Below, one piece after another: positions 54,118 through 64,000 of a DNA stretch of 64,000 nucleotides. The first letter of the stretch is position 1. Each line of letters opens with the position of its first letter. The notes beneath the pieces are model-generated. The model made no database searches and had not been told where the DNA came from. It was given only the letters and a program-made list of their open reading frames with translations. A program made the translations under genes and the position numbers. The DNA comes from Cytobacillus firmus NBRC 15306 (lineage in GTDB: Bacteria > Bacillota > Bacilli > Bacillales > Cytobacillaceae): assembly GCF_001591465.1 (NCBI RefSeq), contig NZ_BCUY01000015.1:1-64000 (forward strand). The letters are read 5' to 3'.

Positions 54118-54849
54118 TCACAATTCCAATCGCACCCGCAGTGCCTTCACATAATTCCGGCTCACAGACAGAAGTTCTTCCCGGCCTTCCATCTCAAGCT
54201 GGTATGCCCCGTTGAACCAGGGGGTGAGTCGTGTGACATAATCCAGATTCACCAGATAGCTTTTATGAATCCGGAAAAAGCTAAAGGGAAGCAGCCGGCT
54301 CTCCAAATCTTTCAGGGGGGTTTTAGTTTCATGCTCACCGGTTCTGGTTATAATTCTAGATACTTTTTCATCCCGGTAGATATAGAGGATTTCTTTTGGC
54401 TCCAAGTAAAGTATTTCCCCATCTTCTTCAACAGCCAGCTTGCCGGCGGGCTTGCTGGTGTCATTTTCTTTTTTGGCACCAATCAATTTTTCCACTCGCC
54501 TGATGGTCTGTTCGAGCTGCTCCTCGTCGTAGGGCTTCAGTAAATAATCGGTTGCTTCATAGCGGAAGGCTTCAGCAGCAAACTGCGGGTAGGCGGTTGC
54601 AAAGATAATGAGCGGCACTTTTTTTAGCTCCTGCAATGATTTGGCAGCTTCCATCCCGTTCATCCTGGGCATCTCCACATCAAGGAAAACGACGTCCGGC
54701 TGAAGCTGGATGGCTTTCATCACGGCCGCTTCGCCAGATTCAGCCTCGCCGACAACCTGGATAGCAGGAAACTCCTCGAGTAAATGCTTTAATTCATCTC
54801 TGCTGTATCGTTCGTCATCAGCGATTAAAATTCGGATCGTTTTTTCCAT
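54118..54849 (-). CDS. LytTR response regulator (LytR/AlgR family)
   Basis: A 243-residue regulator. The receiver domain has D11/D12-type acidic pair (LIADDERYSRD), phospho-acceptor D57 (VVFLDVEMPRMNG) and K105 (DYLLKPYDEEQ). Residues about 140-243 are a LytTR DNA-binding domain (ILYLEPKEILYIYRDEK, SFFRIHKSYLVNLDYV). The ATG at 54849 is 11 or so bases after GGAGG and overlaps the kinase gene. It likely acts on cstA, the next gene downstream on the same strand. Confidence 0.9.
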   Translation of the reverse strand: MEKTIRILIADDERYSRDELKHLLEEFPAIQVVGEAESGEAAVMKAIQLQPDVVFLDVEMPRMNGMEAAKSLQELKKVPLIIFATAYPQFAAEAFRYEATDYLLKPYDEEQLEQTIRRVEKLIGAKKENDTSKPAGKLAVEEDGEILYLEPKEILYIYRDEKVSRIITRTGEHETKTPLKDLESRLLPFSFFRIHKSYLVNLDYVTRLTPWFNGAYQLEMEGREELLSVSRNYVKALRVRLEL

Positions 54850-56587
54850 CAGTTTTTTCCTCCGTTTGCGGAATGGCGAATTGTATATCAGTGCCGATGC
54901 CTGGAGTGCTGGCAATTTGCAGCGAAGCTTCCTCACCAAACATCATGGTCAGCCGGCGGTTTACATTGTACAATGCAAGTCCGGAGCCCGATTCTGACTG
55001 CAGGGTTTCTTTGCCGAGCTGTTCGGCTCTTTCCCGGCTCATTCCCTGTCCATTATCCTTCACTTTTACTAACGTCATTCCATCCTGTTTCTGAATTTTG
55101 ATCATAATGATACAGTCCTGTTCCTTGTTCTTAATCCCATGCTTTACGGCATTTTCCACAATCGGCTGCAGAGTGAGCGGCGGGATTCTTTCCAAAAGGG
55201 CATCTTCATCAATGTCGTATATAACTTCGAGCCGATCCACAAACCGGGTTTCTTCAATTGACAGATAGGCCTTTACATGTCTGAGCTCCTGTTCAAGGGT
55301 CGTACAGCTGACTGTCGTGGCCGTCAGATTTTGCCGCAGAAAATGAGATAAGGAAACGAGCAATTTCCTTGCCTGGGCAGGCTCGATCCGCACAAGGGAA
55401 ATAATCGTATTTAATGAATTAAATAAAAAATGCGGTGATATTTGCGCCTGCAGTGCTTTAATTTCAGCTTCCTTTGCCAGCTGGTAGGCTTTATCAGCCT
55501 CAGCGATTTCGAGCTGATTGCTGAGCAGTACACTTAGCCCGGAAATTAGCTCCATCACGAGATTAGTCATTTCTTTTTCCGAAGTGAAGTAAAACTTCAG
55601 CGTTCCGATGGTTTCGCCGCGCAGCTTTAAAGGAGCGACAATGGCTGCGCCAAGAGGACAGTTTTCCTGCCGGCAGTGAATGGTCTGGTCATTGGCAACC
55701 ACAATTTCCCCGTTCTGAATGACATCCCGTGTTATCTGGGTCTGAATCGGGCTTCCGGAGCGGTGGTGGTCATTTCCAAGGCCGACATGGGCAAGGATTT
55801 CGGTGTGATTGGTGATTGCAACTGCTTTCATCTGAAGTTCCTTATGTAAAATCAGGCAGACTGCCAGTGCGGACTTATGATTAATCCCTTCACGGAGGTG
55901 TGCAAGCGTCTGGTCAGCAATCCGAAGTGTTTTCTGTGCATGAAAAGCTCCTGCTTTTTCTTCTTCGTTTATGACATTTTTTATGATCAGTAAAAATAGG
56001 GCACTGCCAAGACCATTTGCTATAATCATGGGAATTCCAATCATTTCGACTAGAGCAACTGCTTTTTCTATAGGCCGTGACATACCGAGAATAATCAGCA
56101 TCTGCACGGCTTCAGCCGTAGCACCGATGAAGAATGCCGACGATAGCTTCACATGTTCATTTTTCCGGCGGAAAAATCCGGCAAGTAGCCCCGCCACTAT
56201 CGATGCCAAACCGCAGGCAATCCCGGTAAAGCCGCCAAGCGTAAATCGGTGGAATCCTGCTATAATTCCTGCCCCAACTCCTACTTTAGGACCGCCAAGC
56301 AATCCGGCGAGCACAACCCCGATCACCCTGGAATTGGCAATGGCTTCATCTGTAGCAAGTTCGGAAGCCCAGCGGTTAAACTGCAGTGTGTCCGTATTGA
56401 AGGCCAGCCCTGAATAGGTTCCAATGATGCCAAAGAAGCCGAAAAAAAGAATGGCTTTATACTCCTGCTGCCGTTTTAATCTTTCGCCATAAATCATCTC
56501 TCTGAAAAAGCGGAACCTTGTCAGAATCAGCGCAATGGTGACAATGATTCCAAGCCGCTCCAGCATCGTAATCAGCAGTTCCAGCAT
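54818..56587 (-). CDS. LytS-type sensor histidine kinase (5TM receptor, GAF)
   Basis: A 589-residue membrane kinase. A 5TM-5TMR_LYT receptor fills residues about 5-200 (VIGVVLAGLLGGPKVGVGAGI is characteristic), a GAF domain follows (about 225-360) and then a His_kinase domain with KALQAQISPHFLFNSLNTI and an ATPase domain (PIVENAVKHGIKN, VKDNGQGMS, GSGLALYNVNRRL). ATG 56587 is used because AAAGGGG lies upstream. It overlaps the regulator gene. LytS/BtsS relatives sense pyruvate or membrane state; the adjacent cstA favours pyruvate. Confidence 0.9.
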   Translation of the reverse strand: MLELLITMLERLGIIVTIALILTRFRFFREMIYGERLKRQQEYKAILFFGFFGIIGTYSGLAFNTDTLQFNRWASELATDEAIANSRVIGVVLAGLLGGPKVGVGAGIIAGFHRFTLGGFTGIACGLASIVAGLLAGFFRRKNEHVKLSSAFFIGATAEAVQMLIILGMSRPIEKAVALVEMIGIPMIIANGLGSALFLLIIKNVINEEEKAGAFHAQKTLRIADQTLAHLREGINHKSALAVCLILHKELQMKAVAITNHTEILAHVGLGNDHHRSGSPIQTQITRDVIQNGEIVVANDQTIHCRQENCPLGAAIVAPLKLRGETIGTLKFYFTSEKEMTNLVMELISGLSVLLSNQLEIAEADKAYQLAKEAEIKALQAQISPHFLFNSLNTIISLVRIEPAQARKLLVSLSHFLRQNLTATTVSCTTLEQELRHVKAYLSIEETRFVDRLEVIYDIDEDALLERIPPLTLQPIVENAVKHGIKNKEQDCIIMIKIQKQDGMTLVKVKDNGQGMSRERAEQLGKETLQSESGSGLALYNVNRRLTMMFGEEASLQIASTPGIGTDIQFAIPQTEEKTDGKNDPNFNR

Positions 56588-56775
56588 CCTCAGAACCCCT
56601 TTAACCAAGTTAGTTAACATTATTCTAATGGATTAAAGAGTAAATGAAAAATAACCCGTTTGAATTTTTCAAAAAAATGTACAGGCTTTTCCTGCATATT
56701 TGTCGAAAATTAATTGATTAAAGGGTCAGGAGGGTTTTTGGATGCTTCTTTCTGATAGAAATTGGAGCTGATAAA

Positions 56776-57186
56776 ATGATCAAATATGCAGTGGATCCAG
56801 AAGGAATATCAGCAGATATGCTGGACGGTTTTTTTGATGGGTGGCAAAATCCGCCGAGCCCTGAAAAGCATCTGAAGCTTCTAAAAAACAGCACGAAAAT
56901 CGTGCTTGCCATTGACCGTGATAAACATGCAGTGGCTGGGTTCATCACAGCAATCAGCGATGGAGTGCTATCAGCCTACATTCCGCTGCTTGAAGTACTG
57001 CCTGATTACCAGCAGCAGGGAATCGGTCAAAAGCTGGTCACCCGCATGCTGGAAGAGCTGGACGGTATTTATATGATCGATATTATGTGTGACCCTGAAT
57101 TACAGCCGTTTTATGAAAAGTTCGGAATGATTAAATCATCCGGAATGGTGCAGCGGAATTATCAGAACCAATCAGGAAAGCAGTGA
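56776..57186 (+). CDS. GNAT-family N-acetyltransferase
   Basis: A 136-residue acetyltransferase with the acetyl-CoA loop VLPDYQQQGIGQKLVTRMLE (residues about 75-94) and FYEKFGMIKSSGM at the C-terminus. GGAGCTG precedes the ATG. It is transcribed divergently from the LytS-like kinase gene. Substrate unknown. Confidence 0.85.
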   Translation: MIKYAVDPEGISADMLDGFFDGWQNPPSPEKHLKLLKNSTKIVLAIDRDKHAVAGFITAISDGVLSAYIPLLEVLPDYQQQGIGQKLVTRMLEELDGIYMIDIMCDPELQPFYEKFGMIKSSGMVQRNYQNQSGKQ

Positions 57187-57250
57187 CAGGGGAGACAGGA
57201 AGCTGGGTATCCCTTCAATATAGTTTCTCTAAAAAGAGGAGGCCAATTAA

Positions 57251-57883
57251 TTGGACACAGAAATTCTCAATATTTTTGATGATAACCGAAAACAAATCGG
57301 TGTAGCTTCTCGTGAAGAGGTCCATCAAAAAGGCCACTGGCATGAAACTTTCCATTGCTGGTTTGTGTTCAGGGAACATGATCAGGAATATATTTATTTT
57401 CAATACCGCAGTAATGACAAAAAGGATTACCCCGGACTACTGGACATAACCGCTGCAGGCCACCTTATGAGTCATGAATCTGTCATGGACGGCATGAGGG
57501 AAGTGGAGGAAGAACTGGGGATTCATGTTGATTTTGCGGACTTGGTGCCACTGGGTGTCATTGAATATATGGCAGAGAAAGAAAATTTTATCGACAAAGA
57601 ACTGGCGCATGTATTTCTTTATGACAGTGTCCATGCACTGGAGGAGTTCAACCCGCAGCTGGAAGAAGTAACAGGAATCTACCGGATTGCTCTGGAGGAC
57701 TTCTATGAGCTTTGGTTTGAAGGAAGAGAAAATATTAAGGCAGAAGGGTTTCAGGTTGAAAGAGATGAAAGAATCACCTCTGCCATTACAGTGCGCAAAG
57801 AGGACTTTGTTCCGCATGAGGATTACTACTACAGGCGCGTACTGCATTCAATTCGGGAGATGGAGAGGGAACATGCTGATTAA
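57251..57883 (+). CDS. Nudix hydrolase
   Basis: A 210-residue protein of the Nudix fold, close to the IDI/YfcD-like group by length and N-terminus (LNIFDDNRKQIGVASREEVH). The Nudix box reads GHLMSHESVMDGMREVEEELG and onward, with one residue fewer than the usual spacing between the first E and the RE pair. Such proteins hydrolyse nucleoside diphosphate-X compounds or act as isomerases. TTG 57251 follows AAAGAGGAGG. It overlaps the next gene by 11 bases. Confidence 0.82.
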   Translation: MDTEILNIFDDNRKQIGVASREEVHQKGHWHETFHCWFVFREHDQEYIYFQYRSNDKKDYPGLLDITAAGHLMSHESVMDGMREVEEELGIHVDFADLVPLGVIEYMAEKENFIDKELAHVFLYDSVHALEEFNPQLEEVTGIYRIALEDFYELWFEGRENIKAEGFQVERDERITSAITVRKEDFVPHEDYYYRRVLHSIREMEREHAD

Positions 57884-58447
57884 GACTGAAGAAGATATAG
57901 TGAAGGTGGTAAAGCAGGACAAATGGATGATGGCCATCCTAACAGCCGCAAGGTCATTAGACCTTCCTGACTGGTGGGTCTGTGCCGGCTTTGTGAGGGC
58001 AAAAATCTGGGATACTCTTCATGGATTCAGTAATAGAACTCACTTGCCGGATGTGGATGTCGTTTATTTTAATAAGAGTGACCTTAGCGAAGAAACGGAA
58101 AAAGAACTGGAGTCTAAGCTTAAATCCCTTCTGCCCAAAGTGCCCTGGTCAGTTAAAAATGAGGCAAGAATGCATCTCATTAATGACCTTTCCCCATATA
58201 TATCATCAGTGGATGCGATCTCAAAATTTCCTGAAACGGCGACTGCCCTTGGATTAAAGCTTGATGACAAAAACAATATTATATTAACTGCTCCATGGGG
58301 GATCGAGGACTTGCTTGCCCTTAAAATAAAGCCCACACCTATGTTTGCTGAAGACAGCAAGTTATTTGGAGTTTACCTGGAGCGAATTGAAAAAAAGAAC
58401 TGGAAATTATTATGGCCAGGGATCGAAGAAATTCAAGGAAGAAACCA

Positions 58448-58451
<4 letters not shown>
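57873..58451 (+). CDS. Nucleotidyltransferase family protein (DUF925 type)
   Basis: A 192-residue protein of the nucleotidyltransferase superfamily, NTP_transf_6 group. Early on it has DWWVCAGFVRAKIWDTLHG and then HLPDVDVVYFN, where the two aspartates should bind metal. Relatives may modify small molecules or RNA but none is well studied. ATG 57873 lies after GGAGAGGGA inside the Nudix gene. It also overlaps the next gene (ATGA), so three genes form one unit. Confidence 0.8.
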
Positions 58452-59814
<1,363 letters not shown>

Positions 59815-59820
59815 TCATGC

Positions 59821-59850
59821 ACCAGGGGCATTGTATGTTCCTGGTTTATT
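59821..59850 (+). terminator. Probable terminator after map
   Basis: ACCAGG and CCTGGT arms with a 13-base loop, then TTATTTACTTTT. Confidence 0.5.
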
Positions 59851-59877
59851 TACTTTTAAGATTTATTAAAAAAACAC

Positions 59878-59906
59878 TTGAAGATTCCAAAGCATTCCGC
59901 TAGAAT
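59878..59906 (+). promoter_or_regulatory. Sigma-A promoter of tyrZ
   Basis: TTGAAG and TAGAAT are exactly 17 bases apart, about 30 bases before the T-box leader. Confidence 0.7.
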
Positions 59907-59934
59907 AATAAAAATTTCAAATTTTAAAGTAATG

Positions 59935-60155
59935 ACAGAAATCAGTAGCTGTTTTCTCCCTGTTTTAGAGAGCTGATGTCCGGTGAAAATCAGCATATAG
60001 ATAACAGTGAATTACCTTCTTGAACTTTCTCTGTGAACAGAAGTAGCAGGGAACGGCTCGGACCGTTAATCCGCTGAGTGGAAGAGCAATCTTCAATAAG
60101 GGTGGTACCGCGTTAACCACGTCCCTTTCTTTAGGGGCGTGGTTTTTTGTATTCC
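59935..60155 (+). ncRNA. T-box leader (tyrosine) for tyrZ
   Basis: A T-box riboswitch regulating tyrosyl-tRNA synthetase by uncharged tRNA-Tyr. The T-box sequence AAGGGTGGTACCGCG spans 60098-60112 and the terminator stem follows. The specifier codon is probably TAC at 60013-60015 in GTGAATTACCTTC, matching tyrosine. GAAAATCAGC and neighbouring stem I elements lie at 59975-60005. Uncharged tRNA pairs with the specifier and with the T-box to stop terminator formation. Confidence 0.92.
60115..60149 (+). terminator. T-box-controlled terminator
   Basis: AACCACGTCCC pairs with GGGGCGTGGTT, followed by TTTTTG. The GGTGGTACC part can instead form the antiterminator. Confidence 0.9.
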
Positions 60156-60177
60156 ATAAACAGAAAGGATGGAAATC

Positions 60178-61425
60178 ATGGATAATTTTTTCGAAAAATT
60201 AACAGCCCAGCAAAAGCTTGAAACAGAGAGGCAGCTTGAGATTTACTGCAATGGTGCCCAGGAGATTCTGCCAAAAGCCGAATTGAAGAATAAAATAGCC
60301 AAATCCATTTTTCAAAATCAGCCTTTAAAAATTAAGCTGGGTCTTGATCCCTCTGCTCCGGATGTCCATATCGGCCATACGGTCGTGTTGAATAAATTAA
60401 AGCAGTTCCAGGACAACGGCCACGTCATTCAGCTGATCATTGGCGATTTTACAGGGAAAATTGGCGACCCGACAGGCAAATCGGCAGCCCGAAACCAGCT
60501 TACTGATGAAGATGTGATGCATAATGCCAAAACATACTTCGAGCAATTCAGCAAAGTGCTGGACATGGATAAGGTGGATCTTCACTACAACTCAGCATGG
60601 CTTTCTGACCTCCAGCTTGAAGACGTTATTCGCCTGTCTGCAAGCATAACAGTTGCCCGCCTCCTGGAACGAAACGACTTTTCAGAACGGCTGGCCACAG
60701 GTAAGCCGATCTCGCTTCATGAGTTTTTCTACCCGCTGATGCAGGGCTATGACTCAGTTGCTCTTGAAAGCGATATCGAGCTTGGCGGCAATGACCAGCA
60801 CTTCAATATCCTTATGGGACGCCATCTGCAGGAGTATTTTCAAAAGGAAAAGCAGGTGGTCATCCTGATGCCGCTCCTCGAGGGCCTGGATGGCAAAGAG
60901 AAAATGTCCAAATCGAAAAACAATTACATCGGTGTCGATGAGGATCCGAATAATATGTACGGCAAAACGATGTCCATACCGGATGAGCTGATCGTAAAAT
61001 ACTTCAATCTCGCAACAGATTTGCCGGTGACCGAAAAACAGCAAATCGCGGAAGAACTGGAAAACGGAACTCTTCATCCGCGTGACGCCAAAATGCTCTT
61101 GGGAAGAACAATTGTCCGCATTTACCATGGTGCAGCTGAAGCCGAGAAAGCCGAACAGCATTTCCAAACCATTTTCCAAAAAGGAGCCATGCCGGATGAG
61201 ATCCCGGAAACCGAATGGAGGGGTGAGAGTGAAATGCTCATTACCGACCTGATTGCCGGCCTTGGCCTGCTTTCCTCCAAAACAGAAGCAAGAAAAATGA
61301 TTGCAGGAGGCGGCATCCGTTTAAACGGAGAAAAAGTCAGCGATGCAAAGCTGCTCGTGAAAATTACAGACGGATTAGTTCTTCAGGCAGGAAAAAGAAA
61401 GTTTGTAAAACTGAGGCTGAACTAG
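60178..61425 (+). CDS. tyrZ: Tyrosyl-tRNA synthetase
   Basis: A 415-residue class I synthetase joining tyrosine to tRNA-Tyr. The HIGH motif is [11 protein letters not shown] (residues about 53-63), the KMSKS loop is [12 protein letters not shown] (about 242) and the C-terminus is an S4-like RNA-binding domain ([18 protein letters not shown]). The N-terminus and spacing place it with TyrZ-type enzymes rather than TyrS. ATG 60178 is eight bases after AGAAAGG; ATG 60169 abuts that site. Control is by the T-box leader. Confidence 0.94.
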   Translation: MDNFFEKLTAQQKLETERQLEIYCNGAQEILPKAELKNKIAKSIFQNQPLKIKLGLDPSAPDVHIGHTVVLNKLKQFQDNGHVIQLIIGDFTGKIGDPTGKSAARNQLTDEDVMHNAKTYFEQFSKVLDMDKVDLHYNSAWLSDLQLEDVIRLSASITVARLLERNDFSERLATGKPISLHEFFYPLMQGYDSVALESDIELGGNDQHFNILMGRHLQEYFQKEKQVVILMPLLEGLDGKEKMSKSKNNYIGVDEDPNNMYGKTMSIPDELIVKYFNLATDLPVTEKQQIAEELENGTLHPRDAKMLLGRTIVRIYHGAAEAEKAEQHFQTIFQKGAMPDEIPETEWRGESEMLITDLIAGLGLLSSKTEARKMIAGGGIRLNGEKVSDAKLLVKITDGLVLQAGKRKFVKLRLN

Positions 61426-61503
61426 GCAAATCTCTTTTTTTCTCAATCCTTTTCAAGATATGATAGAATAGACGAAATTTTTAAAGAATAGCGGGTGGAG
61501 GAA

Positions 61504-62499
61504 ATGAAAGCGGTCATTCATGAAGGTAAAGCCGGTCTTGCCGGGTTATCTTATGGTGAAATTGAAAAGCCTGAGCCGGGTGCCGGCGAAGTCAGGGTGA
61601 AATTAAAGACGGCAGGGCTGAACCATCGGGATTTATTTGTCCTGAACCGCCACAAGACGGAAGATCCTGCGCTTGTCATCGGTTCAGACGGAGCGGGAAT
61701 TATCGACGCAGTCGGAGATGGCGTTGCAGGCGTTAAGCCAGGCGATGAAGTCATCATCAATCCCGGACTTGGCTGGAAGGAAAAAAGCGAGGCGCCGCCA
61801 GCCGGCTTTGAAATTGTCGGCTTGCCGTTTCATGGCACATTCGCGGAATACATCATTATTCCGGCTGAAAACGCAGCACCCAAGCCAGGATATTTAACCT
61901 GGGAGGAAGCGGGCGTCCTTTCCCTGGCAGCACTAACTGCCTACAGAGCATTATTCACAAGAGGAAAGCTCCAGGCAGGCATGAAGGTATTCATCCCCGG
62001 AATTGGCGGGGGAGTGGCAACCTTCTTAATGCAATTCGCAAAAGCGGCAGGGGCAACTGTGTATGTGGCTTCCCGTTCAGAGGAGAAATGCCGGAGAGCT
62101 CTTGACCTTGGGGCAGATAAAGCCTTGAACAGCAGTGAAGATTGGACGAAGGCACTTGACGGTGAAAAGGTGGATCTTGTCATTGAATCTGTTGGCCCGG
62201 CTACATTTAATAAATCTCTGGAAATCCTTCGGGGTGGCGGTACCATCGTAACATTTGGCTCCTCTACAGGCGATGTGCTGGAACTCAATCTCCGCAGTCT
62301 CTTTTACGCTCAGCAAAACCTGCTTGGCTCAACAATGGGAAGCGCGGAGGAATACCATGAAATGCTCCAGTTTATAGAAAAGCACCAAATCAGGCCGGCA
62401 GTGGATCAGTCATTTCACCTGGAACAATATGAACAGGCTTTTGAAAAAATCGCAAACGCGGAGCAATGGGGGAAAATTGCTTTCAAAATCAGCGAATAA
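61504..62499 (+). CDS. Zinc-containing-type alcohol dehydrogenase/quinone oxidoreductase family (YogA-like)
   Basis: A 331-residue medium-chain dehydrogenase/reductase. The N-terminal GroES-like part has TAGLNHRDLFVLNRH and GSDGAGIIDAVGDGV; the Rossmann part has VFIPGIGGGVATFLMQFAK (NAD(P)-binding). The usual catalytic-zinc cysteine is replaced by asparagine in LNHRD, and the four-cysteine structural zinc site is absent, so it is likely a zinc-free reductase of the quinone-oxidoreductase type. A GTG at 61495 in frame is possible; the ATG at 61504 has GGGTGGAGG just before it. Substrate unknown. Confidence 0.85.
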   Translation: MKAVIHEGKAGLAGLSYGEIEKPEPGAGEVRVKLKTAGLNHRDLFVLNRHKTEDPALVIGSDGAGIIDAVGDGVAGVKPGDEVIINPGLGWKEKSEAPPAGFEIVGLPFHGTFAEYIIIPAENAAPKPGYLTWEEAGVLSLAALTAYRALFTRGKLQAGMKVFIPGIGGGVATFLMQFAKAAGATVYVASRSEEKCRRALDLGADKALNSSEDWTKALDGEKVDLVIESVGPATFNKSLEILRGGGTIVTFGSSTGDVLELNLRSLFYAQQNLLGSTMGSAEEYHEMLQFIEKHQIRPAVDQSFHLEQYEQAFEKIANAEQWGKIAFKISE

Positions 62500-62500
62500 A

Positions 62501-62542
62501 AAAAGGGGTGAGATCCTGCAAAAAGCAGAATCTCACCCTTTT
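62501..62542. terminator. Bidirectional terminator
   Basis: AAAAGGGGTGAGATCCTGC pairs with GCAGAATCTCACCCTTTT, between convergent genes. Confidence 0.9.
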
Positions 62543-62543
62543 C

Positions 62544-63587
62544 TTATACATATAAAAACTTCACACAAACCGGATCCGGCACTTTCACATCAGACTGAAG
62601 CAATGTAAGCTTCCCTGTATTTTCATTTCTCGAGAACAAAACAATATTGCTTGAATTCTGATTCGAGCCAATCACAAATTTTTCAGATGGATCGAGTACA
62701 AAATCACGCGGCCAGTTTCCTTCTGTGGAGGTATGCTCCACAAATGCAAGCTCTCCATTATCCTGATTGACGGAGAAAACAGCAATGCTGTCATGCCCGC
62801 GGTTGCCGGCATAAAGAAAGCGGCCGTCGGAAGAGATATGAATGGCGCTTCCCTGGTTATTTTCCGTAAAGCCTTCCGGAAGCGTGGTTATAGCCTGCTT
62901 TTGTACGAAGCTTCCATCTCCATGATACTGAAGCAAAAGAACTTCAGAGCTAAACTCGGTCATCACATAGGCATACTTTCCATTTGGATGGAACACAAGG
63001 TGTCTGGGACCGCTGCCCGGCTTTACAGACAGGATACTTTTTTCCTTCAGGATTCCTTCATTCACTTCATACGTAATCACCTGGTCTGTTCCCAGGTCAA
63101 CTGCAGCTAAGTATTTTTCGTCCGGAGTCAGCCCGGCATAGTGAGTATGCGGTTTTTCCTGCCTGCTGTCAGGACCTGATCCGCTATGCTCCATAACCGA
63201 AACAGCAGGATTTAATGAGCCGTCCTCATTTGTTAAGTAAGACTCGACTGTCCCTTTATGGTAGTTTGCACTGAAAACATTGCGCACGGAAGAATCCACA
63301 CTGACATGGCATGGAGGGGATCCGGCAGAAACCTGGCTGTTGATTTTCTCAAGTGAACCGCTCCTGCTTTCAAGACGATACGCAGCCACTCCGCCGGATT
63401 CGCCTTCCTTGGCTACCGAGTATAAAAATTGATTATCCCGGCTGATTGTCAGGTAGGTGGGATTATCCAATTGTGCTTCAGTCCTTACATCGGAAATTTT
63501 GCCTGCTTCTGTATCCAGAACAAATGAATATATCCCTTCACTTTCACCCTTTGTGTATGTGCCTATGTATCCTCTGTACTTGGTCAT
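62544..63587 (-). CDS. pgl: Lactonase family protein (6-phosphogluconolactonase-like)
   Basis: A 347-residue seven-bladed beta-propeller of the YbhE/YkgB family, which hydrolyses 6-phosphogluconolactone in the pentose phosphate pathway. The typical start YRGYIGTYTKGESEGIYSF and blades with LTISRDNQFLYSV, HVSVDSSVRNVFSANYHKG, SGPRHLVFHPNGKYAYVM and NWPRDFVLDPSEKFV are visible. GAGGAGG lies before the ATG at 63587. It is convergent with the dehydrogenase gene and divergent from the last gene. Confidence 0.92.
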   Translation of the reverse strand: MTKYRGYIGTYTKGESEGIYSFVLDTEAGKISDVRTEAQLDNPTYLTISRDNQFLYSVAKEGESGGVAAYRLESRSGSLEKINSQVSAGSPPCHVSVDSSVRNVFSANYHKGTVESYLTNEDGSLNPAVSVMEHSGSGPDSRQEKPHTHYAGLTPDEKYLAAVDLGTDQVITYEVNEGILKEKSILSVKPGSGPRHLVFHPNGKYAYVMTEFSSEVLLLQYHGDGSFVQKQAITTLPEGFTENNQGSAIHISSDGRFLYAGNRGHDSIAVFSVNQDNGELAFVEHTSTEGNWPRDFVLDPSEKFVIGSNQNSSNIVLFSRNENTGKLTLLQSDVKVPDPVCVKFLYV

Positions 63588-63708
63588 ATGAAGCCTCCTC
63601 TATATGTTTTCTCCTGAAAATACTCTATCATAATTTGCCTTCTAAACAAAAGGAAGAGGAATTTTGCATGGAAAAAAGAATAGTAAAAGGTACATATAGG
63701 AGAGGATG

Positions 63709-64000
63709 ATGAGGTTGAACGCACCCCATTCGATATTGTCAGTCTGGAAAATCTTTGATCGTTTTCCGATGGAAACACTGACAAAAGCATGGTACTACGA
63801 TAAAGCAGGAACGAAAAAGCAGAGAGATGTTTCTTTAATGAAGGAGCACCGTGCCCAATACGGCATTGCCGGAAACTGTTTTGACCTCGCGATTTGGCTT
63901 CTCCATGAATTTAAGGAGGCAGGAATTCAGGCCTATCCAGTTGGCCACGATTTGAAAACACCTTCTGCACATGCAGCAGTGGTGGCGGTGGATGAAGAAG
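63709..64000 (+). CDS. Partial gene, cysteine-containing NAT/transglutaminase-like protein
   Basis: Runs off the window after 97 residues. The protein begins MRLNAPHSILSVWKIFDRFP and contains YGIAGNCFDLAIWLLHEF, a cysteine in the setting seen for arylamine N-acetyltransferase or transglutaminase-like cysteine enzymes, then TPSAHAAVVAVD with a histidine at the right distance. The full catalytic triad (Cys-His-Asp) cannot be checked because the end is missing. ATG 63709 is six bases after AGGAG; a 13-codon frame (63668-63709) ends in the same ribosome site and may couple to it. Confidence 0.7.
   Translation, partial: MRLNAPHSILSVWKIFDRFPMETLTKAWYYDKAGTKKQRDVSLMKEHRAQYGIAGNCFDLAIWLLHEFKEAGIQAYPVGHDLKTPSAHAAVVAVDEE

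Overview
The window looks like a chromosomal segment of a Gram-positive spore-former of the family Bacillaceae, probably of the Bacillus firmus/Cytobacillus/Mesobacillus type. This is inferred from strong AGGAGG ribosome binding sites, frequent GTG/TTG starts, hairpin-plus-T-run terminators, catabolite-response (cre) sites, a T-box leader and homologues of Bacillus genes (dctB-dctS-dctR-dctP, an RsbR paralogue, ywbE, tyrZ, an AlgR/LytS pair). I saw no rRNA, tRNA, IS element, prophage or CRISPR array.

Layout. 0-1 kb: wreck of an RND efflux gene. 1-8 kb: BenE-type permease, PucR/CdaR-type regulator, ALDH remnant, DUF3100 membrane protein with a small coupled membrane partner, M20 amidohydrolase, acetyltransferase. 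8-16 kb: a compact operon with TAXI-TRAP transporter, FCD-type GntR regulator, GlcD, GlcF and an L-2-hydroxyglutarate oxidase-like protein; its promoter carries a GntR-type operator and a cre-like site. This is a 2-hydroxyacid import and oxidation module. 16-20 kb: CBS protein, LytTR regulator and acetate/succinate CoA-transferase. 21-26 kb: dicarboxylate sensing and uptake (dctB, dctS, dctR, dctP). 26-41 kb: MFS permease, RsbR-like protein, housekeeping enzymes, signal peptidase I, a sporulation-kinase-like sensor, large catalase, AraC regulator, BCCT transporter. 41-44 kb: a two-subunit heme-copper enzyme whose catalytic subunit lacks the cross-linked tyrosine of oxygen reductases and may be a nitric oxide reductase. 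44-52 kb: cation antiporter, small membrane proteins, exonuclease, a sensor kinase with an early stop, ywbE, a 5'-truncated M6 protease, panE. 52-57 kb: cstA with a 48-aa coupled partner and a LytS/LytTR two-component system, likely carbon or pyruvate uptake control. 57-64 kb: Nudix, nucleotidyltransferase, map, T-box/tyrZ, alcohol dehydrogenase-like gene, lactonase, and a gene running off the end.

Theme. Much of the window imports and oxidises organic acids under carbon catabolite control (2-hydroxyacids, C4-dicarboxylates, pyruvate-like acids, acetate/succinate CoA exchange). Several genes are decaying (RND pump, ALDH, M6 protease, one sensor kinase). Non-coding DNA holds three unusual repeat types: two arrays of a GRCCGRTA-type octamer spaced about 20-21 bp, three near-identical long hairpins, and a 52-bp-period degenerate tandem repeat.
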